Notes: generated by a model from the letters alone, not told the origin. 64,000 nt of DNA from Palsa-504 sp963790065 (GCA_963790065.1 CAWBNK010000019.1:62001-126000); one strand, 5' to 3'; shown: positions 1 through 8,772, counted from the stretch's first letter. Translations and numbers: made by a program.

Positions 1-1317
1 TCGGAACTGCGTGCGCAGGCGACCGCGCACGGCGCCGAACTGGCCGTGCTCGCGCAGCGGCACGCACTGCGCCAGCACCGGCCGCGGCAACTGCTGGCCT
101 GGAGTGAACGCTGGCGGGCCACCGCGCTCGCGGTCCCCCAGGTACGGCCCGCGGCCAGCGCCGAGATCAACGCCGGCCTGACCGCGTTCCGCAAGGCGAC
201 CAGCCAGCTGGAGGAGGCCAGGCAGCTGGGCCGGCCCAACGCCAGGCTGCAGCGGGAACAGCAGCGGCTGGAAGGGGTGGTGCGCGCGTGCGCGCTGCGG
301 GCCGCTGGCGGGATGGGCCCCGGGCCCCGCATGGTCGACGTCGCCGATCTGCTCGGCCGGCTCGGCCCGGCCACGCTGGCCGAGATCGTCGATGTTGACG
401 GCGTGCTGTACGTGCTGGTGTGCGGGGCGGGACGGGTCAGGCAGTTCACCGCGGGCCGCGCCGCCGACGCCGTCCGCGCCGCCGATTTCGCGCGGTTCGC
501 GCTGCGCCGCCTGGCGCAGGACCGACCAGGCGACGACCCGGGCAGCGCGCTGGCGGTGCTGGCGGCAGCCGGGCCTAGGCTCCAGGACGCACTGTTCGGC
601 CCGGCCGCCGGGCAGTTGGGCGACGGCCCGGTCGTCGTCGTCCCGCCCGGCAAGCTGCACGCGATCCCGTGGGCACTGCTGCCCGTACTCAGCGACCGCG
701 TGGTCAGCGTGGCCCCGTCGGCGAGCGCCTGGATGCGCGCACACGCGGCCGCGCCGCCGGCGCACCACCGCGTCACGCTGGCCCGCGGGCCGGGCCTGAG
801 CACCGGCGGCGCCGAGGTGCCGCTCGTCGCCAAGCTCTACGATGACGTGACGGTGCTGACCAACAGCGGAGCCACCACCCATAACGTGCTCGGTGCGCTG
901 GAGGGGGCCTGGGTGGCCCATATCGCGGCGCACGGGACGTTCCGGGCCGACAGCCCGCTGTTCTCCTCGCTGCGCATGCACGACGGGCCGCTCACCGTGT
1001 ACGACTTTGAACAGCTCGACCGTGCACCGTACCGGCTGGTGCTGCCGAGCTGCGACTCCGGCAGGCTCGCCCCGACCGGGGCCAACGAACTGCTCGGCCT
1101 GGTCAGCAGCCTGCTGCCGCTGGGCACGGCCGGCGTCGCCGCCGCCGTGGTCCCGCTGAACGACCGCGCCGTGGTGCCGATCATGGTCGACCTGCACACC
1201 TACCTGCAAGAAGGCAAGACCCTCGCCGAGTCCCTGTACCGGGTCAGGCGAGGGCTAGCCGACGATCCCGTCCAGCAGGCCACCGCGCTTTCCCTAGTCG
1301 CCCTGGGAGCGGCATAA
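1..1317 (+). CDS. CHAT-domain (caspase-like) protein, 5' end outside window
   Basis: The reading frame is open from base 1, so the true start lies upstream; the GTG at 46 is internal. The C-terminal half is a CHAT domain, a caspase-fold protease module related to separase. The predicted catalytic His lies in an AHG context at 931-933 and the Cys in an SCDSG motif at 1051-1053, which is the family's His/Cys dyad. The N-terminal part in the window is helical and Arg/Ala-rich, with charged stretches such as QLEEARQLGRP, as expected for the TPR-like repeats that usually precede CHAT. Bacterial CHAT proteins act as proteases in signalling or defence, but the substrate here is unknown. No partner gene is visible in the same direction downstream. 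The domain call is firm; the function is open. Confidence 0.85.
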   Translation, partial: SELRAQATAHGAELAVLAQRHALRQHRPRQLLAWSERWRATALAVPQVRPAASAEINAGLTAFRKATSQLEEARQLGRPNARLQREQQRLEGVVRACALRAAGGMGPGPRMVDVADLLGRLGPATLAEIVDVDGVLYVLVCGAGRVRQFTAGRAADAVRAADFARFALRRLAQDRPGDDPGSALAVLAAAGPRLQDALFGPAAGQLGDGPVVVVPPGKLHAIPWALLPVLSDRVVSVAPSASAWMRAHAAAPPAHHRVTLARGPGLSTGGAEVPLVAKLYDDVTVLTNSGATTHNVLGALEGAWVAHIAAHGTFRADSPLFSSLRMHDGPLTVYDFEQLDRAPYRLVLPSCDSGRLAPTGANELLGLVSSLLPLGTAGVAAAVVPLNDRAVVPIMVDLHTYLQEGKTLAESLYRVRRGLADDPVQQATALSLVALGAA

Positions 1318-1412
1318 GCGCCTGCTTGAAAGTGGCACCCGCTGATACCTGGCGCTGACCAGTGCGGACGCCGTCCGGGGCGGCGGGGCCGGGCCGCCGC
1401 CGTCAGCTCCGC

Positions 1413-2276
1413 TCAGTGTGCGGCGGCCACTCCTTCGAGGAACGAGCTAAGCGGCGTGGCAGGACGCCCGAGCAGGTCACCTAGGGTCGGGCTGGTGGCG
1501 GAGAACTCGCCGCGCCGCGCCGCGCGGAACATGCCTAGCATCATCGTGGCGAGCGCCTCAGGCGCGCCGTGCGCGGCAAGTCCGGCGGCCCATTCGTCGT
1601 CGTCGGCGACGGTGCGGCGGATGGTCCGCCCGGTGAGCTTGGTCAGAATGTCGGCGACGTCGTCGAGGTCGAACGCGTCCGGCGCGGTCAGGGGCGGGGT
1701 CGGGCCGTCGAACCGGCCCGGATCCGCGAGGATGATCGCCGTTGCCTCGGCGAGGTCAGGGTGCGTGGTCCACGAGACGGGTCCGTCTGCAGGCGCGACG
1801 ATCTCGCCGGTCGTGAGCGCCTGCCCGAGGATGAACGGGACCGTGGTGGCGTAGAACCCGTTCCGCAGCGACGTGAACGGCGTTCCGGTCTCCGCCAGGT
1901 ACCTCTCGGTGGCGGCGTGTTCGGGCATCGGCGCGAAGAGCGAATCGGCGCTGGCACCCTGGTGGCTGGTGTAGAGGATGCGCTCCGCTCCGGCGGCGCG
2001 CGCGGCGTCGATCGCGGCTGCGTGCGTGCCGACCGCATTCCCGCCGACCTCGTTCGCCGAGACGATGAGTACCTGCGTGGCGCCCTCGAACGCGTCGGCC
2101 AGGGTGCTCGGCTCGCTAAAATCGCCGCGCCGCACCCGGACGCCGCGCTCGGCAAGGCCGGCGGTACGGCCGGGGTCCCGGACACTGACGCCCACGTCCC
2201 GCGCGGGGACGCGCTCGAGCAGCGACTCGACTATCAGGGAGCCAAGCTGGCCGGTGGCGCCGGTGATGACGATCAT
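1413..2276 (-). CDS. NmrA-like NAD(P)-binding oxidoreductase (atypical SDR)
   Basis: A protein of 287 aa starting MIVITGATGQLGS. The glycine-rich Rossmann motif GATGQLG at residues 6-12 binds NAD(P), and the overall pattern is that of NmrA/QOR2-type NAD(P)H-binding proteins, which sense or reduce quinones and related compounds. The reading frame stays open far upstream, but the start at 2276 is chosen because an AGGAGG ribosome site lies just before it (2283-2288) and homology begins there. It is transcribed divergently from the TetR gene at 2361, with 84 bp between them holding inverted repeats. The usual arrangement is a TetR protein controlling its divergent reductase, so induction by a small electrophile or quinone is likely. 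Confidence 0.85.
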   Translation of the reverse strand: MIVITGATGQLGSLIVESLLERVPARDVGVSVRDPGRTAGLAERGVRVRRGDFSEPSTLADAFEGATQVLIVSANEVGGNAVGTHAAAIDAARAAGAERILYTSHQGASADSLFAPMPEHAATERYLAETGTPFTSLRNGFYATTVPFILGQALTTGEIVAPADGPVSWTTHPDLAEATAIILADPGRFDGPTPPLTAPDAFDLDDVADILTKLTGRTIRRTVADDDEWAAGLAAHGAPEALATMMLGMFRAARRGEFSATSPTLGDLLGRPATPLSSFLEGVAAAH

Positions 2277-2290
2277 TGTCTGTCCTCCTG

Positions 2291-2357
2291 TTATCGATGG
2301 AATCAATCCGACGCTACCATCGATATTACATTGATAGCAATACTGTGTTATCGTTGG
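2291..2357. promoter_or_regulatory. Probable TetR operator in the divergent intergenic region
   Basis: A perfect 9-bp inverted repeat (TATCGATGG at 2292-2300 and CCATCGATA at 2317-2325) is followed by a third, near-identical half-site (TTATCGTTGG, 2348-2357) directly before the TetR start codon. The segment is AT-rich compared with its surroundings. It lies between the NmrA-like gene and the TetR gene, so binding here could repress both. The assignment rests on position and symmetry. Confidence 0.6.
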
Positions 2358-2360
2358 TAC

Positions 2361-3065
2361 ATGCCGGACGCAAGGACGTACGCCGACAGGCGCGAGACGC
2401 GGGAGAACCTCGTGGAGGTCGCGGCGCGACTCCTGCGCGAGCAGGGCGCGGCGGCCGTCACTACCCGTGCCGTCGCCTTGGCGGCCGGCGTGCAGGCGCC
2501 GACCATCTACCGGCTGTTCGGGGACAAGGACGGGCTGCTCGACGCCGTTGCCGAGCACGTACTTGCCGTCTATGTCGCCGATAAGGCGCTCGCGGCGGAC
2601 AGCGGCGACCCGATCGCGGTCCTGCGAGCTGCATGGCACACGCATGTCGGCTTCGGTCTCGCCAACGCCGCGCTGTTCTCCCTTCTCGCGGACCCTGGCC
2701 GGGGCAGTCGCTCGCCGGCCGCGGCCGCGGGCATGGAGGTACTGCGGAATCGAGTGCGCCGCCTCGCGGCGACCGGCCGGCTCAGGGTGACGGAGCGCCG
2801 TGCCGTGGACCTCTTCCACGCCGCCAGCACCGGCACCGTGTTCACCCTGCTCTCTATGGCGCCGCAGGACCGGGACCCCGACCTAGCGGATGCCATGTAC
2901 GACGCGGTGATGCAGACGATCCTGACCGACGCCCCCGCGCTCCCCGAGGAGAGTACGACCGCAGCCGCCGTCACGTTCCGCACCCTCGTGCCCGACCTCG
3001 CGACCCTCAGCCACGCCGAACGCGCGCTCCTATCCGAATGGCTGGACCGAGTCAGCGGCAGCTGA
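2361..3065 (+). CDS. TetR-family transcriptional regulator
   Basis: A 234-aa protein with a TetR N-terminal DNA-binding domain. The helix-turn-helix spans about residues 34-57 (TTRAVALAAGV then PTIYRLFGDKDGLL), followed by an all-helical ligand-binding and dimerisation region. No Shine-Dalgarno sequence is evident before the ATG, and an operator-like half-site abuts it, so the message may have a very short leader or none. It is divergent from the NmrA-like oxidoreductase at 1413-2276, its probable target. The ligand is not predictable. Confidence 0.9.
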   Translation: MPDARTYADRRETRENLVEVAARLLREQGAAAVTTRAVALAAGVQAPTIYRLFGDKDGLLDAVAEHVLAVYVADKALAADSGDPIAVLRAAWHTHVGFGLANAALFSLLADPGRGSRSPAAAAGMEVLRNRVRRLAATGRLRVTERRAVDLFHAASTGTVFTLLSMAPQDRDPDLADAMYDAVMQTILTDAPALPEESTTAAAVTFRTLVPDLATLSHAERALLSEWLDRVSGS

Positions 3066-3121
3066 CGACCCAGGAGTCCCGGACACGGGAGGCGGGGATG
3101 CACGAGGCGGGCCGTTCGCGG

Positions 3122-3790
3122 TCATGTGGGGTCTTTCTGGCCGGGTGCCGGCGCGTGGCTGGCGGGCGTGAGGAGATTCGCGGCGAGCATGCGGGTCAGC
3201 CAGTCCTCGTACCGGCCGGGTGGCCAGCCGCGGTCCGTGGTCAGGTCGAGGAACAGGCCAGGCCCGGTCAGCGCCCAACAGGCGTCCGCGGCCGTTTCCT
3301 GGTCAGGCCCGGCAGCGAGCAGGCCCGAGTCGGCTAGGTGCGTGACCAGCGCGCGGGCGCCGGTCAGCCGTTCCTGCTGGGTCGTGGCTAGCATCTGGGT
3401 GACCTCGGGGCCGGCCTGGGCGAGCAGGCCGTACAGTGGTGCCAGCCGCTGGTTGGCGCCGCGGACGAACCCGGCCCACCGGCGCAGCTTCTCCGCTGGC
3501 TCCCTAGCGGACCGTACCTCCTGCATCTGCGGGCGGTCCGCGATGGCCACCGGCTGGTCGTCGCCGGCGAGCGTCACGTCCCACAGCGCCTTCATCAGCC
3601 CCGGCTTGCCGCCGAAAGCCTTGTAGATCGTCTCGGGCGACACCCCGGCCTGCTCGGCCACCGAGCGCACCGTCATGCGGTGGTAGCCGTCGCGGAACAG
3701 CAGCTCGCGGCAGGCCGCCAGGACCGCGGCGCGGTTGCGGGCGGCGCTCTCGCGCCGACTGCTGGCGTCGTAGGGCCTGGGCGCGGGCAT
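3122..3790 (-). CDS. TetR/AcrR-family transcriptional regulator
   Basis: A 222-aa protein with the TetR helix-turn-helix at about residues 39-63 (MTVRSVAEQAGV, SPETIYKAFGG). The C-terminal domain contains the AGPEVTQMLA segment common in actinobacterial AcrR-like regulators. It converges with the other TetR gene and diverges from the metallo-beta-lactamase-fold remnant at 3876. The shared 85-bp upstream region is AT-rich and palindromic, so the regulator probably controlled that hydrolase as well as itself. Its target is now broken. Confidence 0.88.
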   Translation of the reverse strand: MPAPRPYDASSRRESAARNRAAVLAACRELLFRDGYHRMTVRSVAEQAGVSPETIYKAFGGKPGLMKALWDVTLAGDDQPVAIADRPQMQEVRSAREPAEKLRRWAGFVRGANQRLAPLYGLLAQAGPEVTQMLATTQQERLTGARALVTHLADSGLLAAGPDQETAADACWALTGPGLFLDLTTDRGWPPGRYEDWLTRMLAANLLTPASHAPAPGQKDPT

Positions 3791-3800
3791 AGCGTGCCTC

Positions 3801-3834
3801 CAAAATTCGTTACAGTAATTTGTATCTAATTATG
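3801..3834. promoter_or_regulatory. AT-rich divergent promoter/operator
   Basis: An AT-rich stretch between the divergent TetR gene (start 3790) and the hydrolase remnant (start 3876). It contains the palindrome TTACAGTAA at 3810-3818, a typical half-site arrangement for TetR-type operators. No other gene fits in this gap. Confidence 0.45.
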
Positions 3835-3875
3835 CGGGGCTCCCGACGCTCGCCGGCGCTCACCTGGAGGATGCC

Positions 3876-4316
3876 ATGCCCAGCACTGCTCCGCACCGGG
3901 CGGCGACGCCGTCGCCTGCCCCGGGCGTCACCCGGCTCGGTGACGCAGAGGTCAACTTCTACCTCCCGGCGGACCCCAGCGGCCTCGTGCTGGTCGACGG
4001 CGGGCTGCCCGGGCACCTCCCGCCACTCCGGTCGTACCTGGAAGGCGCCGGCCACTCGCTCGGCGATATCCGCGCGGTCGCGGACCGCGGGCTCCTGTTC
4101 ACCGGCGACGCCCTGGTCACCTACGACGGCAGCACCGGCTACCACGGGCCCACTGTTCCCTCGCGCGCATTCACCCACGACAGCCGCGCGGCCCTCGCCT
4201 CCCTGACGACACTCGACACCATCGACGCCACCCTGCTGCTGCCTGGCCACGGCGAGCCCTTCGCGGGCACGCCCGCCGACGCCGCCGCCCAGGCACGCAG
4301 CGCGGGCCTGCGCTGA
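3876..4316 (+). pseudogene. Metallo-beta-lactamase-fold hydrolase with internal deletion of the active-site motif
   Basis: An open frame of 146 aa preceded by a CTGGAGG ribosome site. The N-terminal strands (GVTRLGDAEVNFYL, LVLVDGGLPGH) and the C-terminal half (GLLFTGDAL and the LLLPGHGEPF metal-ligand motif) are those of MBL-fold hydrolases. The stretch that should follow LGDIRAV, carrying the HxHxDH zinc-binding motif, is absent: the frame jumps straight to ADRGLLFTGDA. Family members are about 220-250 aa, so roughly 70-100 residues were lost in frame. Without HxHxDH the protein should be catalytically dead. It lies next to the first tRNA-Tyr 3' shadow copy. Confidence 0.75.
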
Positions 4317-4335
4317 CCATCAGGCCCCGCCATCG

Positions 4336-4390
4336 TGACAAAAGGAACGGCCCGCCAGGCCGCGTTTCCGCAGCTAGCGGGCCGTTTTCG
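4336..4390 (-). terminator. tRNA-Tyr-type hairpin terminator, copy A
   Basis: An inverted repeat (ACGGCCCGC and GCGGGCCGT) flanked by A- and T-rich runs lies immediately beyond the tRNA-Tyr 3' shadow at 4395. It closely matches the hairpins at 36772-36819 and beside the intact tRNA at 38755-38806. Read on the minus strand it ends in a U-rich run, as expected for an intrinsic terminator of the tRNA transcript. Confidence 0.65.
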
Positions 4391-4394
4391 CTGA

Positions 4395-4453
4395 TGGTGG
4401 CAGGTGTTGGGTTCGAACCAACGTAGGCTGAGCCGACGGTTTTACAGACCGCT
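4395..4453 (-). repeat. 3' half of tRNA-Tyr, attachment-site copy A
   Basis: Fifty-nine bases match the 3' half of the intact tRNA-Tyr gene (38813-38871): CCA end, acceptor 3' strand, T arm, variable arm and the anticodon loop and stem. The match stops within the 5' side of the anticodon stem, so no functional tRNA is encoded. This is the usual footprint of a tyrosine-recombinase element that integrated into a tRNA 3' end, and it marks the left limit of the accessory region. Confidence 0.88.
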
Positions 4454-4479
4454 ACTGCCTGTACCTCCATATACCCTCT

Positions 4480-4600
4480 GACCTGCATGAACGCCGCTCA
4501 ATTAGGTTTATCCCGGCGACGCTGTCCGCCATATGTGCGTGCGCGCCTGCCCGTCACCGTCGATCTCGCGGACAGCCACGTACAGGCCCGTACAGCTCCC
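4480..4600. repeat. Element-end module A (possible integrase arm sites)
   Basis: GACCTG at 4480 is followed about 40 bp later by CTGTCCGCCATATGTGCGTG (4522-4541) and then by the inverted form GCGGACAGCCACG. The same order and spacing follow the tRNA-Tyr shadows at 31291 and 36825, and an inverted copy lies at 9540-9690. Repeated TGTCCG boxes in both orientations near an att core resemble integrase arm-binding sites. The remainder up to the permease stop at 4933 holds no gene that I recognise. Confidence 0.5.
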
Positions 4601-4932
4601 CAAACCCGCAGGCACAAAGCCCTCGGTGCCGGATTCACCAGTACCGGGAACGGCAGTGCGGGGACCCCAGCCATATCTTCCCGCGCTCTCGGGATGCTCA
4701 GGCACACAACCGGCATAGCAGGCTCCAGGCATCCGCCGCCGGCGGGTGCCGGGCGGGTAGTGACACACGGTGACCTCCAGCCCGGTCTCGGCCGCCAGCC
4801 GGGCGAGCTCCACCTTCCAGGCGCGGGCCCGGGCGGCGTTGGACAGACAGGCTCCGCTGGCGGCGCAGGCCCTGGTGACACGGATCTGCTAGTAGCTGAC
4901 GGGCTGGGGCCGGATTTGCTGCGTGATTTCTG

Positions 4933-6390
4933 TCAGGCCGGGGACTGGCTACCTGCTGATCTCCGGGCGCGTGTGACCCAGGTGGAGGCGAAACCTATGA
5001 CCAGCACGGCGAGTGCGAACCACGGCGCGAGGACTGTGGGACTCGTAACCTTGTAGAACGATCCGAAGATGGCGCCTGCGGTGATCAAGATGGCGAGGAC
5101 TGCCGATAGCACGAGCCACAGCCGGCGCGGCGAGTGGGCGAAGCTGCGCAGAGACCCTATCGCCATCAGCAGGTAGACCACTACCAGGGCGAAGCCGCCG
5201 AAGGTCGAGCCCCAGGAAAACAGGGCGTCATAGTGGGGAGTTGCCGGCAGCGCGAACAGCCCCTTCCAGAACACGTCGGCGAGCAGCGCCACGGCGCAGA
5301 AGCCGGTTACGAAGACCGTGGCGCCGAGCGGCGAGCTACGGCGTTTGGACACCACGGCAAGTGGTCCCGGGAGCCTGCCGTCCTCGGCCATCGCGAAAAT
5401 CCCGCGGGTAGCGGAGACGCCGCAGCCGATCCCGACTGCCAGCATGTCGAATAGAACGACAAGCTCGAGCAAGCGGTCGATCCAGGTGCCGCCATACCCG
5501 CCGGCCGACTTCCCGGCGCCAAGCGCGAACAGCGGCGCTGACGCGGCGGCGCCCAGGGTCTTAAGGCTGTAGTGGAAGCCGGCCACTTCGACGTAGGTGG
5601 CCAGGACGAAGAAGATCGTGGCGATCCCGGCAGTAGACATGACTGCTGCACGGATATGCCTATACGGCTCGGGGGTCTCTTCGGCCAGATTCGCGGAGGA
5701 CTCGAAGCCGGTGAAGAGCAGGATCCCGTACAGCACACCGAAGAAAATCCCGGGCCAGCCATCGGCGGAAGACGATGGCCGGAACGGCTTGAAGCTGTTA
5801 GCCGATCCCAGCTTCACGATGACGGAAATGAAGAAGACCGTCACCACGATGATGGAGATCAGCGCTAGCGCGAGCTGGACGCGGGTGGAGATCCGGACGC
5901 CGAAGTACAGGACCAGGGCGACGATCGCCAGGAATATGAGGCTCCAGGCCCAGCCCGGCAGCGGGTTAACGTTGAATTCCGAGGCGATGGTTGACTGCAG
6001 GAAGCCGCCGAGAATCAGCAGCACGGCGGCGGTTAGCATGGTGACGCCCGCGTAGTACAGCCAGCCGGCTGCCGTCCCGATGCGCTCACCGAGCCCGCGG
6101 GTCACATATTCGTACAGCGATCCGGCGGTGCGGACCTCCTTGGCGTAACTCGACACGATCCAGCCGATCGCGAAGACTCCGATCCCGGCGATCAGCACCG
6201 ATAGCGGGGATGCGATGCCGCCTCCCTTACCGGTGACGCTGGCCACTCCAACCACCAGCGGTATCACGAAGGCCGAAGTGAATACCGGGCCCATAAATCC
6301 GACGGACTGCGCTATCACATCAGGGAACGACAATACCTTGGCGCCAAGACGGCCGCTGTCCGGCTGGGGCTTTTCTATGACTTCTACCAT
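4933..6390 (-). CDS. APC-superfamily amino acid permease
   Basis: A 485-aa integral membrane protein with about 12-14 hydrophobic segments. The N-terminal stretch (VLSFPDVIAQSVGFMGP, residues about 17-33) and the central GFESSANLAEETPEP segment are characteristic of APC-family amino acid/polyamine transporters, which couple uptake to protons or exchange. The frame extends upstream to 6489, but the ATG at 6390 has a GAGGAAAG ribosome site and starts where family similarity starts. It stands alone, with no metabolic genes beside it, so the substrate cannot be inferred. It is the first intact gene inside the accessory region. Confidence 0.88.
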   Translation of the reverse strand: MVEVIEKPQPDSGRLGAKVLSFPDVIAQSVGFMGPVFTSAFVIPLVVGVASVTGKGGGIASPLSVLIAGIGVFAIGWIVSSYAKEVRTAGSLYEYVTRGLGERIGTAAGWLYYAGVTMLTAAVLLILGGFLQSTIASEFNVNPLPGWAWSLIFLAIVALVLYFGVRISTRVQLALALISIIVVTVFFISVIVKLGSANSFKPFRPSSSADGWPGIFFGVLYGILLFTGFESSANLAEETPEPYRHIRAAVMSTAGIATIFFVLATYVEVAGFHYSLKTLGAAASAPLFALGAGKSAGGYGGTWIDRLLELVVLFDMLAVGIGCGVSATRGIFAMAEDGRLPGPLAVVSKRRSSPLGATVFVTGFCAVALLADVFWKGLFALPATPHYDALFSWGSTFGGFALVVVYLLMAIGSLRSFAHSPRRLWLVLSAVLAILITAGAIFGSFYKVTSPTVLAPWFALAVLVIGFASTWVTRARRSAGSQSPA

Positions 6391-6651
6391 TTCATTTCTT
6401 TCCTCTTTGCGGGGGGTCGTGCAGGTGTTCGGGAAGCTGCATAATGCTGCATCCCGGGTCGCATGCTTTCTGCTCGCCGAATCAGACAAGTTCCCGTCCG
6501 GTGCTGATGCCCCGATGGCTGGGCGTGGCGGGCTAGCATGCCGAATTCCTGTTTAGCAGCCGGGTCCTTGGAACTCGGCATGTCCTATAGCTCCTATCTA
6601 TCTTGCAGGCCCAGCTTGGCCTGGGTCGGGCAGCCCGGACCCGACCTTCGG

Positions 6652-7251
6652 CTAGGCCGGATTACGCCACATGGGGTACAGGCTCGGGCCACCCGGCATG
6701 TCGGTCGTCCGGTCAAGCCGCTTGTAGCCCAGGCGCTCGTAAAGCCTTGCGCTATCGCGATTGCTGGCCTCCAGATAGGTGGGCAGGCCCTGGCTGTCTA
6801 GTGCAGCCAGGCGATCGCGGAGCAAGGCCGTTCCGATGCCCTGGTCGAAAAACTGTGGCCGGACGGCGATAAAGGGCAGGTAAAAATGGTCCTCGTGGTC
6901 TGGATGATTGGCGGTGGAACGCTCGTCGAAAGCCGCGATCCGTTTGGCGTAATCTGCTCCGAGGATCGGCTCATAAAGTTCACCCAGCCCTGGCTGATCC
7001 TCATGGTGGCCAGGGCTGGGTAGCCACAAGGCGGTTCCTGACCGATCTTCGGTCGTATATATTTCGCCGTCTTCTAGCGCCATTTGAACGATGGGGCCGA
7101 AAAACTCCCGATGCAGCCGTTCCCGGGCATCGTCATCTGGGAATAGCCATCGGCAGACAGGGTCGTTCTGGAAGCCGGTGGACAATATTGTGATGATTGC
7201 GTCCGCGTCCGTTTCGTCGGCGCGAACGATTTTTGCGGGATGTGACTGCAT
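6652..7251 (-). CDS. GNAT-family N-acetyltransferase
   Basis: A 199-aa protein starting MQSHPAKIVRADETDA at 7251 behind a GGAG ribosome site. The GNAT core is visible in order: the N-terminal strand (IVRADETDADAI), the acetyl-CoA-binding pyrophosphate loop region (FFDQGIGTALLRDRL, a variant of Q/RxxGxG/A), and the final strand (YLEASNRDSARLYERLGYK). The family acetylates amines on small molecules, peptides or antibiotics; the substrate is unknown. A longer upstream reading frame is not supported by homology. Confidence 0.88.
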   Translation of the reverse strand: MQSHPAKIVRADETDADAIITILSTGFQNDPVCRWLFPDDDARERLHREFFGPIVQMALEDGEIYTTEDRSGTALWLPSPGHHEDQPGLGELYEPILGADYAKRIAAFDERSTANHPDHEDHFYLPFIAVRPQFFDQGIGTALLRDRLAALDSQGLPTYLEASNRDSARLYERLGYKRLDRTTDMPGGPSLYPMWRNPA

Positions 7252-7609
7252 GCTTTCTCCACCTGTGGAAACGAAGTTCTGCCGACATGGCCGCCAGTTT
7301 GTCCGTGCGCCATGCATGCTGCGAGGTGGTCTGGTGCGGGCCATTCCGGGCATCGCGGCTGATGCTGACACGTACTTGCCTCTGTTGCAGGGCAACTCGC
7401 GGAATGGCTCCGCGGGCGTCACGCCCGTCATGCCGCCTGGACGGTTGAGGTATGACATCGACGCTAGGTTCGGCGCGCGCCGGCGCGCATCCGTCAGTGC
7501 TGATAGCCGTGGCCCGGTGGTGGATAGCGTCTTGATAGCCGGCCGGACCGGGACGGCCGCCGCGGGCTCGGCCCGGGAAGCAGCGATGCTGCGTGACCAG
7601 CGGTGCTGC
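7252..7609. other. No gene recognised
   Basis: Between the GNAT start and the truncated propeller remnant I see no convincing coding sequence on either strand. Frames are open by GC bias only and none has a ribosome site or a recognisable motif. Confidence 0.4.
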
Positions 7610-8053
7610 GCCTTGCCGGGCCCGCATTTCGCAGACGTAAAGAGGCGGCAGCACCCCGCGTCGGCGGTGATCAGGAACCGGCCGTCCGGCGTGATCTGGA
7701 TCGCGCCCTGGTCGGCCAGCCCGGTGCCGGTCCCGGCGCCGCCGGCTGCGAACGGGGACCCGGCCTCGGGGGTCAGCGTGCCGTCCGCGTGCCGGTTGAA
7801 CGCCCCGATCGTGTTGGTTCCCTTGGTGTTGTCGTCAAACATAGACGTGCCCGGCCACCGGAGAGAAACCGGCCCGGGAGGCACCGGTCGAGGCGGAGGC
7901 GGAGGCGGAGGCGGGCACGGCAATGGCCGCGGCCGCGGCCAGGCCCAGGATCAACGCGCTCGGCCTGCCCCGGCGCAGGACGTGCTTGACCTCGTGCTTG
8001 GCGTCTTGGGCGCGGATGGCCGCCGGCCCTGGCCGATGTGACACGAACCTCAT
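7610..8053 (-). pseudogene. Secreted beta-propeller gene remnant, truncated and frameshifted
   Basis: This is a decayed paralogue of the intact propeller gene at 23379-24536. It keeps a ribosome site (GGAGG), a start MRFVSHRPG and a signal peptide with an Ala/Ser-rich AXA-like end built from a six-base repeat. A single extra T near 7838 breaks the frame (HVYV then stop). Continuing in the other frame gives NTIGAFNRHADGTLTPEAGS and SPFAAGGAGTGTGLADQGAI, close to the intact protein's NTIDGYARHADGSL and GLASQGAIQV. Similarity ends at about ADAG (near 7610), so most of the propeller is gone. It still has the island's sigma-type promoter motif upstream (8125-8154). Confidence 0.75.
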
Positions 8054-8124
8054 CTGCTGCTCTTTCCTCCGGCGAAGCCGGATCCGGTCGGCGGCGCGGC
8101 GTCGCCGCTGGTTGCTCACCACTG

Positions 8125-8154
8125 ATTGGCGTCCGGGGGCAGCCCGGTCTTACG
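8125..8154 (-). promoter_or_regulatory. ECF-type promoter motif CGTAAG-N18-GCCAAT
   Basis: Read on the minus strand, CGTAAG (8154-8149) is separated by exactly 18 bases from GCCAAT (8130-8125), with GAC directly before the second box. It lies about 70 bp upstream of the propeller remnant's start. Same two-box pattern and spacing as seven other sites in this element. Confidence 0.5.
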
Positions 8155-8212
8155 CGGTTCAGGCGAAACAACCGCGGTTAGACGCCGCGCGAGCTCAAGC
8201 GTGGGGTTCCGG

Positions 8213-8434
8213 TCAGCCCGCGTCGTCGCGGACCGCGGCCAGCAGCGCCTCGAAGTCCTCACCACACGGGCCGCACGCGTACAGGTGCGCCGCGATGCCC
8301 GGGTACCGCTGCTCCGCCGGTTCGCCGGCGGCGACCAGGCCGGCGTAGACATGCAGCATCTGTATCGCCTCGGCGCAGCCGGCATCGCGCGGATCGGCCC
8401 GCAGGAAACGGTCCAGCGCCGACCAGCCGTTCAC
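8213..8434 (-). CDS. Short anti-sigma-like Cys/His protein
   Basis: A 73-aa protein overlapping the sigma-like remnant by four bases (ATGA). It contains HLYACGPCGEDF, with His50, Cys54 and Cys57 and an upstream Cys20, resembling the HxxxCxxC zinc motif of small anti-sigma factors. It is clearly paralogous to the 71-aa protein at 21315-21530, which is likewise the downstream partner of an ECF sigma gene. It is probably intact, but its own sigma partner has lost its N-terminal part, so the pair can no longer work as encoded. Confidence 0.65.
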   Translation of the reverse strand: MNGWSALDRFLRADPRDAGCAEAIQMLHVYAGLVAAGEPAEQRYPGIAAHLYACGPCGEDFEALLAAVRDDAG

Positions 8435-8772
8435 GAGCGCCCCGCATCGTCATCGTCCAGATACCCGTCAGCGGCCAGAGCGGCCCGCAGCTTACGCCGG
8501 GCGTCGAACATCATCTTGTACAGCGCGTTGCGGCTGGAGCCGAGCCGGTCGGCCAGCGCGTCCAGCGGAACACCGTTCACCACGATCGCGACGAACACCT
8601 CGCGCTGCCGCGCAGTCAGCTCGGTGTCCACGGCCCGGCGCAACGCGGCCAGCAGGTCCCGCCACTCCGATTCCCGGGCGGGCTCGAAACCGAACCGGCC
8701 CGGCAGCCGGTCCCATTCCTCGGCCTCCAGCCGCACGTCCGGGCGACGCCAGAAGTGCCGCCCGAGCCTAGC
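8431..8772 (-). pseudogene. ECF sigma factor gene, 5' part lost
   Basis: The encoded C-terminal part matches the intact sigma factor at 21527-22210 from ARLGRHFWRR (the end of region 2) through the region-4 helix-turn-helix: LTARQREVFVAIVVNGVPL, then LGSSRNALYKMMFDARRK. The first about 115 residues, containing most of region 2 for -10 recognition and core binding, are missing. At about 8770 the sequence changes abruptly to a truncated AraC-type gene on the other strand. The frame runs on to a nominal start at 8835, but that extension is antisense to the neighbour. Confidence 0.8.

Noticed and set aside
1569..2360. Upstream in-frame extension of the TetR gene
   Set aside because: It is antisense to the NmrA-like gene. 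The TetR homology begins at 2361.
4487..4932. Frames on both strands between the first shadow tRNA and the permease
   Set aside because: No motif, ribosome site or consistent protein character. Part of it is the end module.
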